A DNA stretch of 64,000 nt. Source: Lamellibrachia satsuma (taxonomy: Eukaryota > Annelida > Polychaeta > Sabellida > Siboglinidae). The translations under genes were made by a program, and so were the position numbers. Below, piece by piece: positions 34,045 to 49,000 of the stretch. Location of the stretch: contig BSQZ01000105.1 of NCBI GenBank assembly GCA_033239005.1, forward strand, positions 825,001-889,000, written 5' to 3'. The notes beneath the pieces were generated by a model. The model was not told the DNA's origin. It did no database searches and worked only from the letters and a program-made list of their open reading frames with translations. Position 1 is the first letter of the stretch, and every line of letters starts with the position of its first letter.

Positions 34045-37000
34045 CTGAGGAACATGGAGTATGCACCTGGATTAGCACAAAACCTGCTGCTGAAGCGGCT
34101 CCAAGAAAGACAAGGCCTGCTGCTGGAGCGGCTCCAAGAAAGACAAGGCCTGCTGCTGGAGCGGCTCCAAGAAAGACAAGGCCTGCTGCTGGAGCGGCTC
34201 CAAGAAAGACAAGGCCTGCTGCTGGAGCGGCTCCAAGAAAGACAAGGCCTGCTGCTGGAGCGGCTCCAAGAAAGACAAGGCCTGCTGCTGGAGCGGCTCC
34301 AAGAAAGACAAGGCCTGCTGCTGGAGCGGCTCCAAGAAAGACAAGGCCTGCTGCTGGAGCGGCTCCAAGAAAGACAAGGCCTGCTGCTGGAGCGGCTCCA
34401 AGAAAGACAAGGCAAGAATAAACTGGGATTTTCTGTAACAGTGTTAAATATACAATGTATGATCATAAACTCATGTTATGTAGTATAAACTTTATAAATT
34501 CTAAGATCTTCACGTCCAAATGTGTTTTACTGAACCAATTTAAAACACATAATTTGACTGTTATATGTTTATGTATATCGACCTTGTCATTCAGCCGAAT
34601 GAACTGAAGCAAAGTGAGGTGAAAAAAATTTCCCAAGTTTTGCACAGGCACCAGGTGGACAAGAAACACAGTCCCTTCAATCAACAGTCGTGTGTTCTAA
34701 CTGCAGAGCTACCACACCCCACATTTGCCCCACATAACCGAGCGACCATACCCCACATGGTGACCATTCTGACCTGTTCCTGACCAGTGACCAGTGACGT
34801 CCTCTCCAACCTCAGCGCGACACTTTTCTTGTCTTCAGAACGACACAGCTCAGACAGCAAGTCGGCTGTCTCATCTAAAAGTATCAGATTTTAAATAAAC
34901 GGCCAAAGGAAAATGTCAAACATACAACAAAACAATTTTAAATACAATTCTGTATTGATGCTACAAACAATAGTATTGTGTTTCCACAATATGGTATATT
35001 ATGAAGGGTTAGACGATAGAACAGAACTTTATTACACAATTCGCACAATTATTACAGTTTGATATTTGGACAAAATTAAACTGCAGTGTCACTCAGAAGA
35101 TTCTCTTAACTTAACAGCGTTTATATCGTAAAGTACCTGGAGTACAGATACTTGCTATCGGGTGCATTGCCATGATTCTGTGCAATAGTAAGCAAGAAAA
35201 ATAATAAAATGGGTTTCTTTATGGTGGCAGAGTTTGATTTCAAGCGATACAATCTAAACTATATAGAATGCTAATAAGGCAGGTTAACTTAAGGCAAACA
35301 GTAAAATAAACAATAGAAATCATTCTATTTAATAATACAGTGCAAATTAAATAATGCCAATTATTATAAAAATAAGCGGCTTCTCCACCTTGACATTCTG
35401 AGAAGAGGATCTTGACATGAGACTGCGCGAGTGTGGCTAGCATCCTCTCTACCTCACGGCTCTTTAACCTGGCAATACACACAACAATGACCAAGTCAGA
35501 GTTACAGTGATCCATCCATATACTGCTTTAAACTTCTATAGGGAGTTATTGCTGTAGACGCTGCCTGCTTGGCAGTGATCCATCCATATACTGCTTTAAA
35601 CTTCTATAGGGAGGTATTGCTGTAGACGCTGCCTGCTTGGCAGTGATCCATCCATATACTGCTTTAAACTTCTATAGGGAGGTATTGCTGTAGACGCTGC
35701 CTGCTCGGCAGTGATCCATCCATATACTGCTTTAAACTTCTATAGGGAGGTATTGCTGTAGACGCTGCCTGCTCGGCAGTGATCCATCCATATACTGCTT
35801 TAAACTTCTATAGGGAGGTATTGCTGTAGACGCTGCCTGCTCGGCAGTGATCCATCCATATACTGCTTTAAACTTCTATAGGGAGGTATTGCCGTAGACG
35901 CTGCCTGCTCGGCAGTGATCCATCCATATACTGCTTTAAACTTCTATAGGGAGTTATTGCCGTAGACGCTGCCTGCTCGGCAGTGATCCATCCATATACT
36001 GCTTTAAACTTCTATAGGGAGTTATTGCCGTAGACGCTGCCTGCTCGGCAGTGATCCATCCATATACTGCTTTAAACTTCTATAGGGAGGTATTGCCGTA
36101 GACGCTGCCTGCTCGGCACCTCTCACACGGCTGATCGGGAAGCACCTCTAGTCGTGGGAGCTAGAATCAGTGGGTTCGAAATAGAGACCACCACTGTGTG
36201 AATTCATGGTTACACATTTACCCCGTGTTGGATTTTTTACTTAGACACCAGGTAGAAGGGACCAACAGTGTTTAGTGTCTCTTCCGAAAGATACAGGGGT
36301 GAACGAAATTGCCCAAGTTTCTAAACAGAAGCAGGTGGGTTACAACCCCGATCCACCTGACTAACAGTCTGGTACTCTGGTCAAGTCAGGATAACACTGA
36401 TCAAGTCAGGCTTATCAAGTTGAGCTTATTAATATTAGGTTGAACATACAGTGTCAACAGAGTTGAGCTGGATGCATGAAAAGTGTTACTCAGGAAAGTT
36501 TAAGATCAGTCTCTATTTATGTCAAATGCTTCTTCAGGGTCTAACTGGCCCAGTCTACGGTGACTTGTCATGTTGGTGGTTGTTACGTGACAGCAGTTAA
36601 ACGACAGGGTCATGACAGCTGCATTGATACTCTGAAAGGTACAGTTGCACCTTGTTATTACGCGCCCCGTTATTACACGGATTCAGCTATAACATGGTCG
36701 GTCGTGGACCCTGATTTTCTGCTGCCAGGGGAAAATGCCAAATGGGCCTGCTTAAACCTACTCAGAATTGCTTTGACAATTCTCAAGAAACATTAGGTGA
36801 ACAATGTCAATGAACGAGTATCAATGTGTTGTTTGTTTTGTGCTGCCGCCGACATCAATCTGACAATCGCTGTCACTGGCACTGTCACTGTCACTGGCTT
36901 CACTTCAACGGCTTGTATATTGCAATCGAGATTCACATATACGCCTCGTGTAAGAATCAGATAAACAGTTTTAAATGCATTTAGCATGCAATACCAACAT

Positions 37001-40000
37001 AACACTTGAGTGAAATGACATGCTTCTATTACATCGTAAATTTAATCGTTTTCGTAACGCAATACCAACATGCCAAATTCCAAACCAAAGGCACCATCGC
37101 ATTGGTGCGGGAAAATACGCATTCGTCACCCGCATATGGAACAACGAATCGATGTTAAGTGGTGCATAATAAATTTATGCTTCGGTCGAGATCGGTTGAA
37201 AGACGAAGTGAAACAATTATAAATTCTACCTATTGTCATTTTCTGTGTTTTATCAGCTTCATACTACGTTTGTCAAATCATATACATTTTCGGCTGCTCA
37301 GATACAGGTTATCATTTTTGATTCGTACGCCTGTTGGTCCAGTACATCATCATCGTAGTAGATCTATTCCATAACGGCATACGTACATGTGTTTTATTCA
37401 GTTCAAGAATCAACAGGGTGTGACATTTAAAAATAATACACGTTGATGCTAGTAGACCCCTTTTTTAATAAGTTCCATAAACTGCATGTTGGCGTATAAG
37501 ACAGTGATGCTAGCACACAGGGCTTTGACAGCATTCATGGACTTGGCGCAGTGGGTAGCGATCGCTGTTGTGTAGTAGTTCCCTGGTGGCAGATATGGGA
37601 ACACCTAACGCGCCTCGCGTACATTGCGGTCCGAAATCGTGAACCTTGTCCCGAGGCTCGACTATATCTTAAACTCTTTTCAATATGAATGTCACAGAGT
37701 CTTACATACATGCTGATATGACGTCTTGTTTTACACAATGTGTACACATAAAATTATTGGTAACATCTGCAAATATGGACACCTACAGTGGCTTGTGGAT
37801 GGTCTGGTCACTATGACGACCCCGTCTGTCTGTCTCCACGATCAAACATGGCCGCTCGTACGTCTGACACAGCGACTGTATGCGATCTATAAGCTTAGGC
37901 TTGTTGGTGCCATTTGTAAAATCTGAAACAATAGTGACGAAAAAGAAAGCTATCATTAAAAGTAAACAACTACACTTATCTATCACGTGGAATGAAAAAA
38001 ATTAAATATTACTACGTTTTTTTTAACAGGATTTGATACTGTCAAATACTAGTACTTTAAATATGTTTTTACAAATGCATAGGGACAAAGTTGTGCTGTA
38101 AAAATAGGTAAATATGGAAACATGAGCTATGAAAAACACAAACATACAAAATGATAATAAAACATCGTTACAAGAGTAATTAAAAACTCCCGAATATATA
38201 ATGTGTTAATAGCCTAAGTACCAGTAATATGTGCAGTCGGTTTAATAAAAAAGTGCATATTTCTGTTAAGATCAACGAAAGAATTTACCTTGAGTGTTAG
38301 ATCGGGTAACTTACAAAAGTGTGAATAGCTTTGTGTCATAGTATATAGAGCTAGGCCACTTTTGCCCTTTTCTCACCAAATTTTAACTGGATCTGGTCAA
38401 AACTAATTTATCCACCGGGATAATTGTTTGCCTGATGATTTCACCAAAATTGTTAATTGTGGAGGAATTTCACAACCACAACTACAACACTTGCTACTGT
38501 GTCTGGAAAGAGGCGTATAACACCACTGACCTGAAAGCAGCTTCCTCTCAACAGCCATTCTTGCACTGACAATGTAGTCACATGACTCAAGCTGCCTCAC
38601 TATGGGATGTAGGTCGTGTTTCAGACGTAGACTTGACAATAGATCCTGCATGAGAAAACCCTTTCATGATCTGTTTGTTTGCAATATTATAACTCAATAA
38701 TTAGAACAAGAGTTAACTATGATATCTGTCTAAACATCATGTACTACAAACCAGCTGACTGGTTTTAATTCTTACCATTGAAGTCAACATAATTTGCATA
38801 TAAAATCTAGTTTCATACATTTTTATTATTTTGTTTTCCTCAACAGATAGGGTGTTGAAAAATCAGAACAAGGAAAGTGTATTTTTGTGTGTTAAAAGTT
38901 AACTCAATTTTTCTGGAACGCATTCAGCCATACTGCAATTACTGCACGAAGACGATTTGTTCACGTATCGTATCACGTCACGTATCCATCACTGTCTCAT
39001 AAATGAGATTACCTGGGCACAGTTGACTTCTCTTGAGTCGACAAACACCACCAGTTTCCCTCTCTTCTCAGGCAAGCCTGTCTACAGAAACATTGGTATA
39101 ATTACAACGAACATAAAACGGAAAGGAAAGGTACATGTGCCCAAGTAGGAACATGTGCCCAAGTAGGAACATGTGCCCAAGTAGGAACATGTGCCCAAGT
39201 AGGAACATGCAGTAGCTCAGGACAATCTGTTTGGCGAGTTTGAACACTTTCAGATGTCTATTACATTGACACATTAAATTAGCTCATGAGAGACCCTCGA
39301 CTATTATGACCAATGATCGCTATCAACTCATTTTACAGTTCTTACTGCTGAGTAGTCTACAACGCAGTCACTTCTCTCCATAATGCCTACACATAGGTTT
39401 CACTGTTAAGTTAAATCCTTTCAAGGCCGCTTAGGCCCATAAAACCAGTTGACCAGCAGCAAGGGTATTTGAACCCCATTCCTCTTCAGTCTTCTACTCT
39501 TCAACTGTGGTAATGTGCCCTGCTAAGGTTTCATATAGACCCGGACATGACATTTATGCCAGACGGCAGGTCAGGGGTCCATAAACAAGACTGGACGCTG
39601 TGTAGTCGCTGAAAGCAGCCTTCGTTTGACCACTGTCAAATAGCGATTGTGTCAAATGCGTGCAAGTGCCCATGTTTGGTTTGGTTAACTTCAGTAAATG
39701 TAAAGTTACCTGGCAAACAGCATTCCTTCATAACTCACTCCTTTCTCGCCTTTTAGAATTACTCTAGATGGCACAAAAAACGGGGAAGTGCGCATTGACA
39801 AAGACAATACCAGTTACCTTTACAGTTACGCTGCATCCACAGTACCTACTGCATGTCTTAGTAGATTATTCTACTCTGCATTTCTATCACACACACACAA
39901 ACATCATCTTCGAACAGCAACCTCCTCTTAAAGGTCAAGGGAGGGAACAGAATGTAGGGAGCGCGATGATGCACAACCGAGAGAGAAATGTCAGGATGAT

Positions 40001-43000
40001 GACAAGAAGCTGAGGAGGACAATGACCTTGAGGAGAACTCCATGAAGATGATCAACCAGGTGAATATGTGTCCCTCAAAGTGGTCGACCTTGACAAGGCC
40101 ATTCAGTCAGAGGAGAACGGGAAAGAACCTCCAAACAACTTCAGGAAATTTATATCTGAGTAGGGCCTACTTTGTGTAACTGGAGGTTGATGAGCTGCTG
40201 AACATTATCTTATGTGGCCCATGCCAGGAGTTCGACACTTTGATCATGTCCATAAAGATAGCCAGCAGCACCAGCAATTTGCACAACATAACCAGCAAGA
40301 AGGGCACCTTCGTGTTGCATGGCAACAGCATCCATACTAGATGTAAACGCCAAAACATCCCACTCCTTCATCACGAGAATGTTTCGTGCACAGAACGTTG
40401 CTCGCAGCAGCAAGGGGATGCTCAAACAAGTCACGAGAATGTTTCGTGCACAGAACGTTGCTCGCAGCAGCAAGGGGATGCTCAAACAAGTCACGAGAAT
40501 GTTTCGTGCGCAGAACGTTGCTCGAATCAGCAAGGGGATGCTCAAACACGTGGTTTTCGGCATCAACAAGAATTACAACATCGAGGACATAATGATGGTG
40601 GGACACATTGAGTTTGCTTTCTTCAAGAGTGAAGTAGATACGGCACCAGGAGGGACTACAATTCTCTGATCCCTGCCATAATTAAGGTGTTAAGAAATGA
40701 TAAATTTTGTAAGTAAGCCTACACGCCCACCTACTCGAAACTGGTGGAACTGTTGCTCCGTCTGCCCGTCACGGTTTGCTCTGTTGAAAGATTATGTTCA
40801 GGTCTTACTACTTACTTATGTTGCACCCTGGTTGGTGCACATGGCCGCCATTTTCAGAACTAGTACGGATCAAGTCTTACAACAATCATGAGATCATAAT
40901 CGTGATGCCATCTGTCACTTGAACAAGCACGTTACCGACTCTAGAAACATGTCCATTGAGCCAGTTCATCGAGTTCTGTGACACTAGAAAGCAGATCTGC
41001 GTGCATAGCAAACTTACATGATATACATATCTTACGTAGATATTCTCCACAGATAAATGTTTTCAATAAGAATTCTTTTTTGTTAGTTCAATGTTTATGT
41101 TTGTGTCTAGAAGTGTACAGCTTTGTCATTAGCAATTGTACATTTCCCCCTCCTATTCTGACAACTCTGGTACCCACTGAACGTACCCCCTTAAAAAAGA
41201 CCCCCAAAAAGTAGCGGCCCTGACACAATCAGCGGCCTAACACAATCAGCGGCCTAACACAATCAGCGGCCCATTAGGGATTGGATGCTGGACGGTTAAC
41301 GGTTGGGTTTACGATGCTAAAGCTGTACTCATTCAAAATATTATCTGTCCGCTACACTTCTTAGAGATGTCTGTATCGCAATATACCAACAGTGCCAGAA
41401 TAAACAACGTTGACCAAAGATGTGAGGTGCAGTAGCTAGGCGATTAGAGGGCCAAACTGTCAATCAAGATGTGTCTATGCCAGGGGAAGTAAAACACAAC
41501 AGGTAAATATGTAGCCTGTCATTGACTCACATTGACTCTAAACCAGAGCTAAATATGGCCTATAATGTAAGAAGACTTACTGAAACCATGCTGTGGTTGC
41601 TGGCTGCAGACATCCTGCTGTCACATGATACCTTCTGTTGGTCAGCAGCAATCACATGACTTGCACTCATGTGCTTTGCAGTCACATGACTTGTAGTCAG
41701 ACGATGACTTCCTGACAAAAACAAGTGCAATGTTTTTCCAATTCAGCATGCAGCCAACAAGATGCCGCAATATTTATGAAGACTGCTGGAGCTAACTGTA
41801 AGCCTTTAAGCTTATCTACATCCACTAACATGCAATCAGTACAGTTCTCAATTCCAATCTTAGGTAACGCGTGGAATGTTATACAACACTTGTTGGAAAA
41901 CATGAAAGATTAATAGCAGTCATGCATGACCTGTTTTTATAGATACTACCCTATTACTGTACTTTATTAAAACAACAGTTTGTGCTGGGTCTTTTGCAAA
42001 TCTATATATTATTACCTTGATTTCCAGCATCCGAATGTACATTCGCCGTATGTGATGTCATACCTTTGTCGGACATATTCCCGTGAGACATCAAAGGCAA
42101 TCGTGTCTCAAAATCATCATTCCAATTCTGACCATTCCAAGTGCACCCAGAGGTCGTCATGGTTGGTTGACTTTTACCCACAGAAGAGTTACATGTAGTC
42201 AGTTTTGTCTTGCATGGATGCATATCACCATCAAGAACACTACAGAGTCCTGTATTTTTCATGCATGACTGACTCCTGTCCACAACAGAACTGTTAAGTG
42301 TCATCATGGATGGCCGATTCCGGCATGTTTCGTCATCTTGGCAATCCTCATCACTAGAACTCGCAAGCTGCACGATTCTTTTCCTTTTTTTCCTTTTTAC
42401 TGTGCTGCCATCATTGGCTGAAGTTGTTGCTTCTGAAGGATGCCGTCTTCCCCGTGGTGGCGTAAACAAGTCATCTTCAGCAGACTCAATCTTTGTTACT
42501 TCAGCACCTGATCCTGGTACAAAAAGTACAAATCCTGTTACTTAGGTATTTTGCCTTCAGCCTCTGATCCTGGTAAAAAAGGACAAATCCAGTTACTTTG
42601 ATATTTTATCTTCATGTGAACATAAATCAGTGTTAGCTGTTAAATGTTTCGCCATTAGGATAATTTTTTTTCAATTGGGAAAAAAATTAAATGGAGTATA
42701 GTTAAACCACTTCAGATTTGTAGACAAATGTAGATTTTTCTGGAAATAAAATATTCCCGTTTTTTATTTTTTCATTCAAGCTGTATTAATTACACAAAAT
42801 ATTTTAAACAAATACGTCACCATTTTAGTTAATAAGTTAAAAAAGTTATCCAAGAAACACCAGAGCATACGATTTTCAGTCTCTTATTTTCAGACAATCT
42901 ATCATTAAGTTGGGGTTCATCTATTATAATATCTGATGAAAAGGATGTCATAAAAACTTTGGTTTTTAGAGGGGACAACAAACCAAATTCCTCGAGGTCA

Positions 43001-46000
43001 TCGCTGTCGACACAGAAGCTGTCTTGCAGATAGCACGACTCCTCCATCTGCTCCTGGGAGAACACGTTTTGGTCATCTGTGTGTGACCGATAGCTGAGCT
43101 TGTATCTTGCTCCCATTGGTCCATGCCAACCAGGGCTGCGCACAGACTGCAGGTACATGGCTCTTGAGTCTACAACATGCCCAGTGTCCCTGTTACGCAA
43201 ACTCTATAGCTCAGTATCCAATCCTTGGTATTGCTCAAAGTGCTTTACACTTCACCCGCCAGCAGACCTGTTCATTCCAACGCTATCTCGACTTCTCTGG
43301 GAAGCATTCAGCCATGTTGCAGTTACTGCACGAAGACTATTCGTTCACATATCCACCTCTGTCTGTAGCCAGGTACTCATTTATACAGCTGAGTGAACTG
43401 TGGCAAAGTGGGGTGAACGAAATTGCCAAAGCTTCGAAATGGTTCAAACCCAGGTCAGCGCATGAACAAAAACAAACAGGGTGACATTAACATGTGGCGA
43501 GATTGGGATGACTCACCAATGCCCTGAGATTGGGATGAGTCACCAACGCCCTGAGATTAGGTTGACTCACAGATGCCCTGAGATTAGGTTGACTCACTGA
43601 CGCCCTGAGATTAGGTTGACTCACAGATGCCCTGAGATTGGGATGACTCACTGATGCCCTGAGATTGGGGTGATTCACTGATACCCTGAGATTGGGGTGA
43701 TTCACCAACGCTCTGAGATTGGGTTGACTGACCAATGCCCTGAGATTGAGTTGACTCACCAATGCTGAGATTGGGTTGACTCACCAATACCCTGAGATCG
43801 GGGTGACTCACCTATACCCTGAGATTGGATTGACTCACTAGTGCCCTGAGACTGGGTTGACTCAACAACGCCCTGAGATTGGGTTGACTCACCAATGCCG
43901 AGATTGGGTTGACTCACCAATACCCTGAGATCGGGGTGACTCACCAATACCCTGAGATTGGATTGACTCATTAGTGCCCTGAGACTGGGTTGACTCACCA
44001 ACGCCCTGAGATTGGGTTGACTCAACAATGCCGAGATTGGGTTGACTCACCAATACTCTGAGATCGGGGTGACTCACCAATGCCATGAGATTGGGTTGAC
44101 TCACCAATGCCCTGAGATTGGATTGACTCACCAGTGCCCTGAGATTGGGTTGACTCACCAACACCCTGAGATTGGGTTGACTCACCAATGCCGAGATTGG
44201 GTTGACTCACCAATACCCTGAGATCGGGGTGACTCACCAATGCCATGAGATTGGGTTGACTCACCAATGCCATGAGATCAGGTTGACTCACCAATACCCT
44301 GAGATTGGATTGACTCACCAGTGCCCTGAGACTGGGTTGACCCACCAACGCCCTGAGATTGGGGTGCCTCACCAACACCCTGAAATAGGGGTGTCTCACC
44401 AACATCCTGAGACTGGGTAACGCACTGACCCCTGAGATAGGGGTGACTCACCGATGCCCTGAGCCTGTGTTTGAGACAACTGGGTGGCGTCATCAATGAA
44501 GCTGGCTTCCATCAGGTCAAAGTTGGCGTCTTCCTCATCACCTGACTCATCTCCAGAGCCAGACACTTCAGCCTCTTCATCCAGGAACCAATTGTTACGT
44601 GGCTTCCCCTGCAGCAGTATGAATTTATTATTATTAATATCAATTAAATTTATAAAGTGCCTCATATCTGAGACCAGCCCATTCATAGGCACGTACAAAA
44701 CATACATGCAATCATAAAAATAATAAATATATTAAAGTTAAAAATACATAATAAAAAAAATATATATATAATAAAAATAAATATTTAATTATAGTAAATA
44801 AATAGTTATAATAAATAGATCAATAATTATAGTAATTAAATCAATAAAAAAATTAAAATATAAATACATGTTCATAAAAAGTAATATTGTAGTGCCCTAA
44901 TTCACAGCCATTCCTCAGTGGATGTAACCACACCTGACCTTTTCAGTAAGTTCTTAAACGTAGTCAGTGTATCTGCATGTCCAGCAGTGAGTTCCACACA
45001 TTTACCAAGAGCAAAGGCAAACATGATTAAGCAATGCTACAGAAATTGTAATTATTTATAAATTTTTGCATAGGTACTTATTACTGGGAAGTCTTCCCTA
45101 GTCGGTGTTATTCAACAAAAACTGCTGTGTGTATTTTATTCAAATTTGGCAGACTTGTGTTTCAGTAATTACTCAAGCCGAGTGAGGCCACTCAGATTTC
45201 AGATACTGCTTCAACAGAAGTCACCTCAAGTTGTCGACTGACGATTACATTACTACTAATATATAATATTCACCTTTATCTTTCATGATCATTTATCTTC
45301 CTTAATACTAGATAATATTCACCTTTATTTTTGATGGTTTGACAGCGGCATCTTTTGAGAAAGTCTTCTTGTTTTGGTGCAAAGTTCTCATCACTGTAAT
45401 AATGTAATTATGAACATACATTACTACAATTCACCAGTTTAACATAAGCACTTGAACAAATTCTCTATGCTATAACAACTCTTCTTGTCGAACATTAACT
45501 GATTTCATTCAATTGTATCCTTATTGCTGTGCAAATGTTGCATTCAAATAGCAAGACTCAAAGCAATTTCAATTCTGATACCAGCTGGACTCAATTTTGC
45601 ACAGCTCGAGTGACATAAAATGGGATTGCAAGAAAGTGTGCAAGTTTCTAACATCACCGACCAACAAAGCCCAACAATCTGCCTGTGTGTGGGTGAGCCT
45701 TACTCATCAGAGTCTTACAAGATGGTTTGCTGCATAAACTATTATGTACTGATTCAAAAAGCAAGAATCTCCCTGAATGTGAAAGTGACTGTCAACTGGT
45801 AGGGTCTATTTGGACGAGCTGCCTAGTAGCAACTTGTGGACTTCAGTGCAGTGCCCAAACGACACAGACATTAGCATATATAGTATTGGGTGTTGTTTAT
45901 AGTAAGTATATGCTTTAATCTTGAGCAATGTCTGATTATTGAGCTGTAAAATGTTAGTGCTCGGGCATCTACATGTTATTTACATTTGTGTTTGTACATG

Positions 46001-49000
46001 AGAGTATTTGCGTGAAGTCATTTGTGGTATTACTTTAGATGGTGTCAGAAGTGGGATAGTGTTAAATGGTGACAGAAGTGGGATAACATTAAATGGTGTC
46101 AGAAGTGGGATAGCGGTAAATGGTATCAGAAGTGGGATAGCGTTAAATGGTGTCAGAAGTGGGATAACATTAAATGGTGTTAGAAGTGGCACGATGTCAT
46201 ACAAAGTCAGAAAGCATTACAGTAACCACTGCAATTGTTTTAGATGGTTAATAAAACACAGAAACTGCTGTCTTACCATTCTGAGGTTTGATGAAGTCAT
46301 CGTCTCTGTGTCCTGTCTTTCTGCCTGTCCACGAAGCATCTGAATTGCTCACGTTTCTGCTCTTTGATGGGTGAATCTTCACCCATGGCTTAGTTGTTTT
46401 ATTAGCAGCAAAAGAACTTTCTGTTAAACTCCTTCTACATCCTAGTTCTGATTGTTTTTGTAAGTTCCTTCTGACAGCTGGCTCTTCCATTGTCCTCTCT
46501 CTGAAAGCTACCTCACGCAGTGACTTCCCTCTAAATACTGGCTGTTGTACTGACCTCCCTCTTTCCGATGGCTGCTCAGACTTTTCGGTGAATCGGACAT
46601 TGTGACTCTGTTTGAGATTCAACCGAAGTCTTGACCCCACAGACCTGTCACTGCTGTTGGAGAACATGGTGGAGTCATCCATTCCTGGCCTGGCATGTGT
46701 CTCGGTGTGTGTCAGTACAGACTGGTCCTTCTGGTTCCTGCTGTCTAGTGGGTCATACATTGAGGAATTCAAACCATATGGTTTATTCGTAGATGGTACA
46801 CTTGATGTGGTCACCAATGGCTTGCTTACAAATGTAGGTGGCACAATAAGTTTGGCTGTGTCAGAACGATTGATGTCACTTTTAAATTTCACAGGCGAAT
46901 TAGTATGCAGTTTCATTGCATTGATGACACGCTCTGACGGTGACACACTGACATGTCCTGATGATACTGCAGTGTCGTAATGCTGGGAAGAGGTGACACA
47001 AGTAGCAACACCTTCTGTTCTTGACTGTTCGCCAGCACCATTGTCATGGCAATGACTGTCGTCACCTGGGATCACGTCCTCATCAGATTCAGCCATGTCG
47101 AAGCCAAGGTCAAAGTCCAATTCATCAAAACTGTCATCATCGAGAAGGTTGAAGTTCGGCAGGTCAAGGACATTTGCAGAAGTCACCATTCTGACAGGGT
47201 CTTTGCCGGTGGTTTTAATGCAACTTTCTGCATCTTTAGGACTATCCTCTTCATCGAAAAGTGAAAAGTTTGGCAAGTCAAGGTCATCTGCAGATGTTGT
47301 TGTTTTAATGATGACGTTCCTGGGGGTTTCAATACAATCATCTGTTGTCTTGTCGCTGTCCTCATCAAACAGCGTCGGTGACACAAATTCACGATTTGGT
47401 GACAACTCTGTATTCCTCCGTGGAGTCTCATGTAGCTCCACTGCTCTGTTGGAGACGTCCGATTCACTGACTCTTCCCGTGGCAGATCCACTCCATGTTG
47501 CGGCAGCCTTGGAAATCCCAAGCCTGGGAGACTTAATTCCCATGTCAGTGTCCCTCATCCTTTTAGAGAGTGGGGACTTAAACACATGTTCATATGGAGT
47601 TTTGACGGATTTGCCTTTTGGGGATTTAAAGAGACATCTTGTGGGAGGTTTCAGATTTATGGAAGGCTTCACGATTTTGCCATTTGGTGACGGAGACACA
47701 AAACTTTCGTCAACAGATGCCAGAGCTTGAGTGAAGCTTAAGTGCGAAGTGTCCAAGCAAACATCCATGTTAGTGTCCAAGTCAGAATAACCATCAGCCC
47801 ATGACGTGACAGTGGACTGGGCTAGAGGAACAGGTGATGTATTGCCACGAGATTCTGAGTGGACATTTGCATTTATATTCTTCTCAGATGTTCCAGACTT
47901 CTCTGAATTGCATCCTGCTGATGGATGCGCCTTTGAAAGCTCCTGGTTTTCTGTTGGCAGTCCACACTTAAGTCCTGAATCAGGTCTTACTGCCTCATTA
48001 AACAGATCATTCTCCTGTCTATGCCTGCTTCTGTCCTTGATCACAGACGTCATATCACAATCTTGTTTCTGTTTCGCATACTCCACGTCACTAACAATGT
48101 TTTCGCTTTCATATTTCCCTTGAGTTTTGTTGAGATGGTGCTCATCATGTGATTCATTCATAGGAGGTAGTTGGTGTACTCTGTCTGACCGTTCTGACTC
48201 ATCCAGTCCTCTGGACATTGTTTGTCCTGTCCGTGGTGTATCCACACTAAAAGGTGCAGTTATTCCCACTCCTTGTGTGGAAACGGACATTTTTGGAGCC
48301 TTTCTCACTGACTTTCCAGAACATAACAGATCACTTGTTGGAGAACTGACATCTTTCTTGTTCTTGAAGCCAATCCCTCCGCTGACTTCCACCAGACGTT
48401 TCTCCTTCTCCCAGCCATCAATTAACATGAGGATGTCAACCGGCGATATGCACCTCTTTGCGTCCAGTTCCTGCATTACAGCAGCAAGCTCCTCTTCTGA
48501 TGGTGGTTCTGGAACAGATCCTATGTAGCACCAGGAGTGACCCTGAACAGATCCCATGATGCAACGGGACTGACCTTGGCTGCAGTCAGCAACTCCTGGT
48601 AGAGATTCTGCTGAAGCATAGAAAGGAAACAAATCGTTTGTATTGTCACAATTAGCTGCAGATTTCACATGGTTGTAACTTTGTAAGTTTGACAACCAGG
48701 AGTTGCAGTCTCTAAAAGAACTTGCATGGCCAGGAGGATCATGGTCATCACTGTTATCTTCGTCTTTCTCTAAATCCATCATTTTGTCTTCAACATCTTC
48801 ACTCTCACAGATAATGTCCACTTTGGGTGACTCAGTCTGACCCACTGGGTGATGGCTGGAGTTATCTTCCTCCACACACAGGAGATCACTACTAGGAGGT
48901 CTTGTAGGAGAGACTGTCGTAAACAATTTTGGGCCACTGATTCTGTCATTAGATGCTGAAGCAGAGCACTTGGACGTCTTCTTCTTCTCTTTGGCCGTTT

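Noticed and set aside
34054..34488. A coiled-coil-like [11 protein letters not shown] repeat protein
   Set aside because: The 33-bp period keeps both strands open, it lies in a FANCM intron, and there is no promoter, splice or homology support.
43487..44420. SQPNLRALV and STQSQGIGE repeat proteins
   Set aside because: They are frames of the 27-bp intronic donor array. Only the first unit belongs to a FANCM exon.
46248..48926. A stand-alone 892-codon gene starting at 48926
   Set aside because: The apparent start is TTG. The frame continues upstream to a clean acceptor at 49093 and downstream to a donor at 46277, in phase with flanking FANCM exons.
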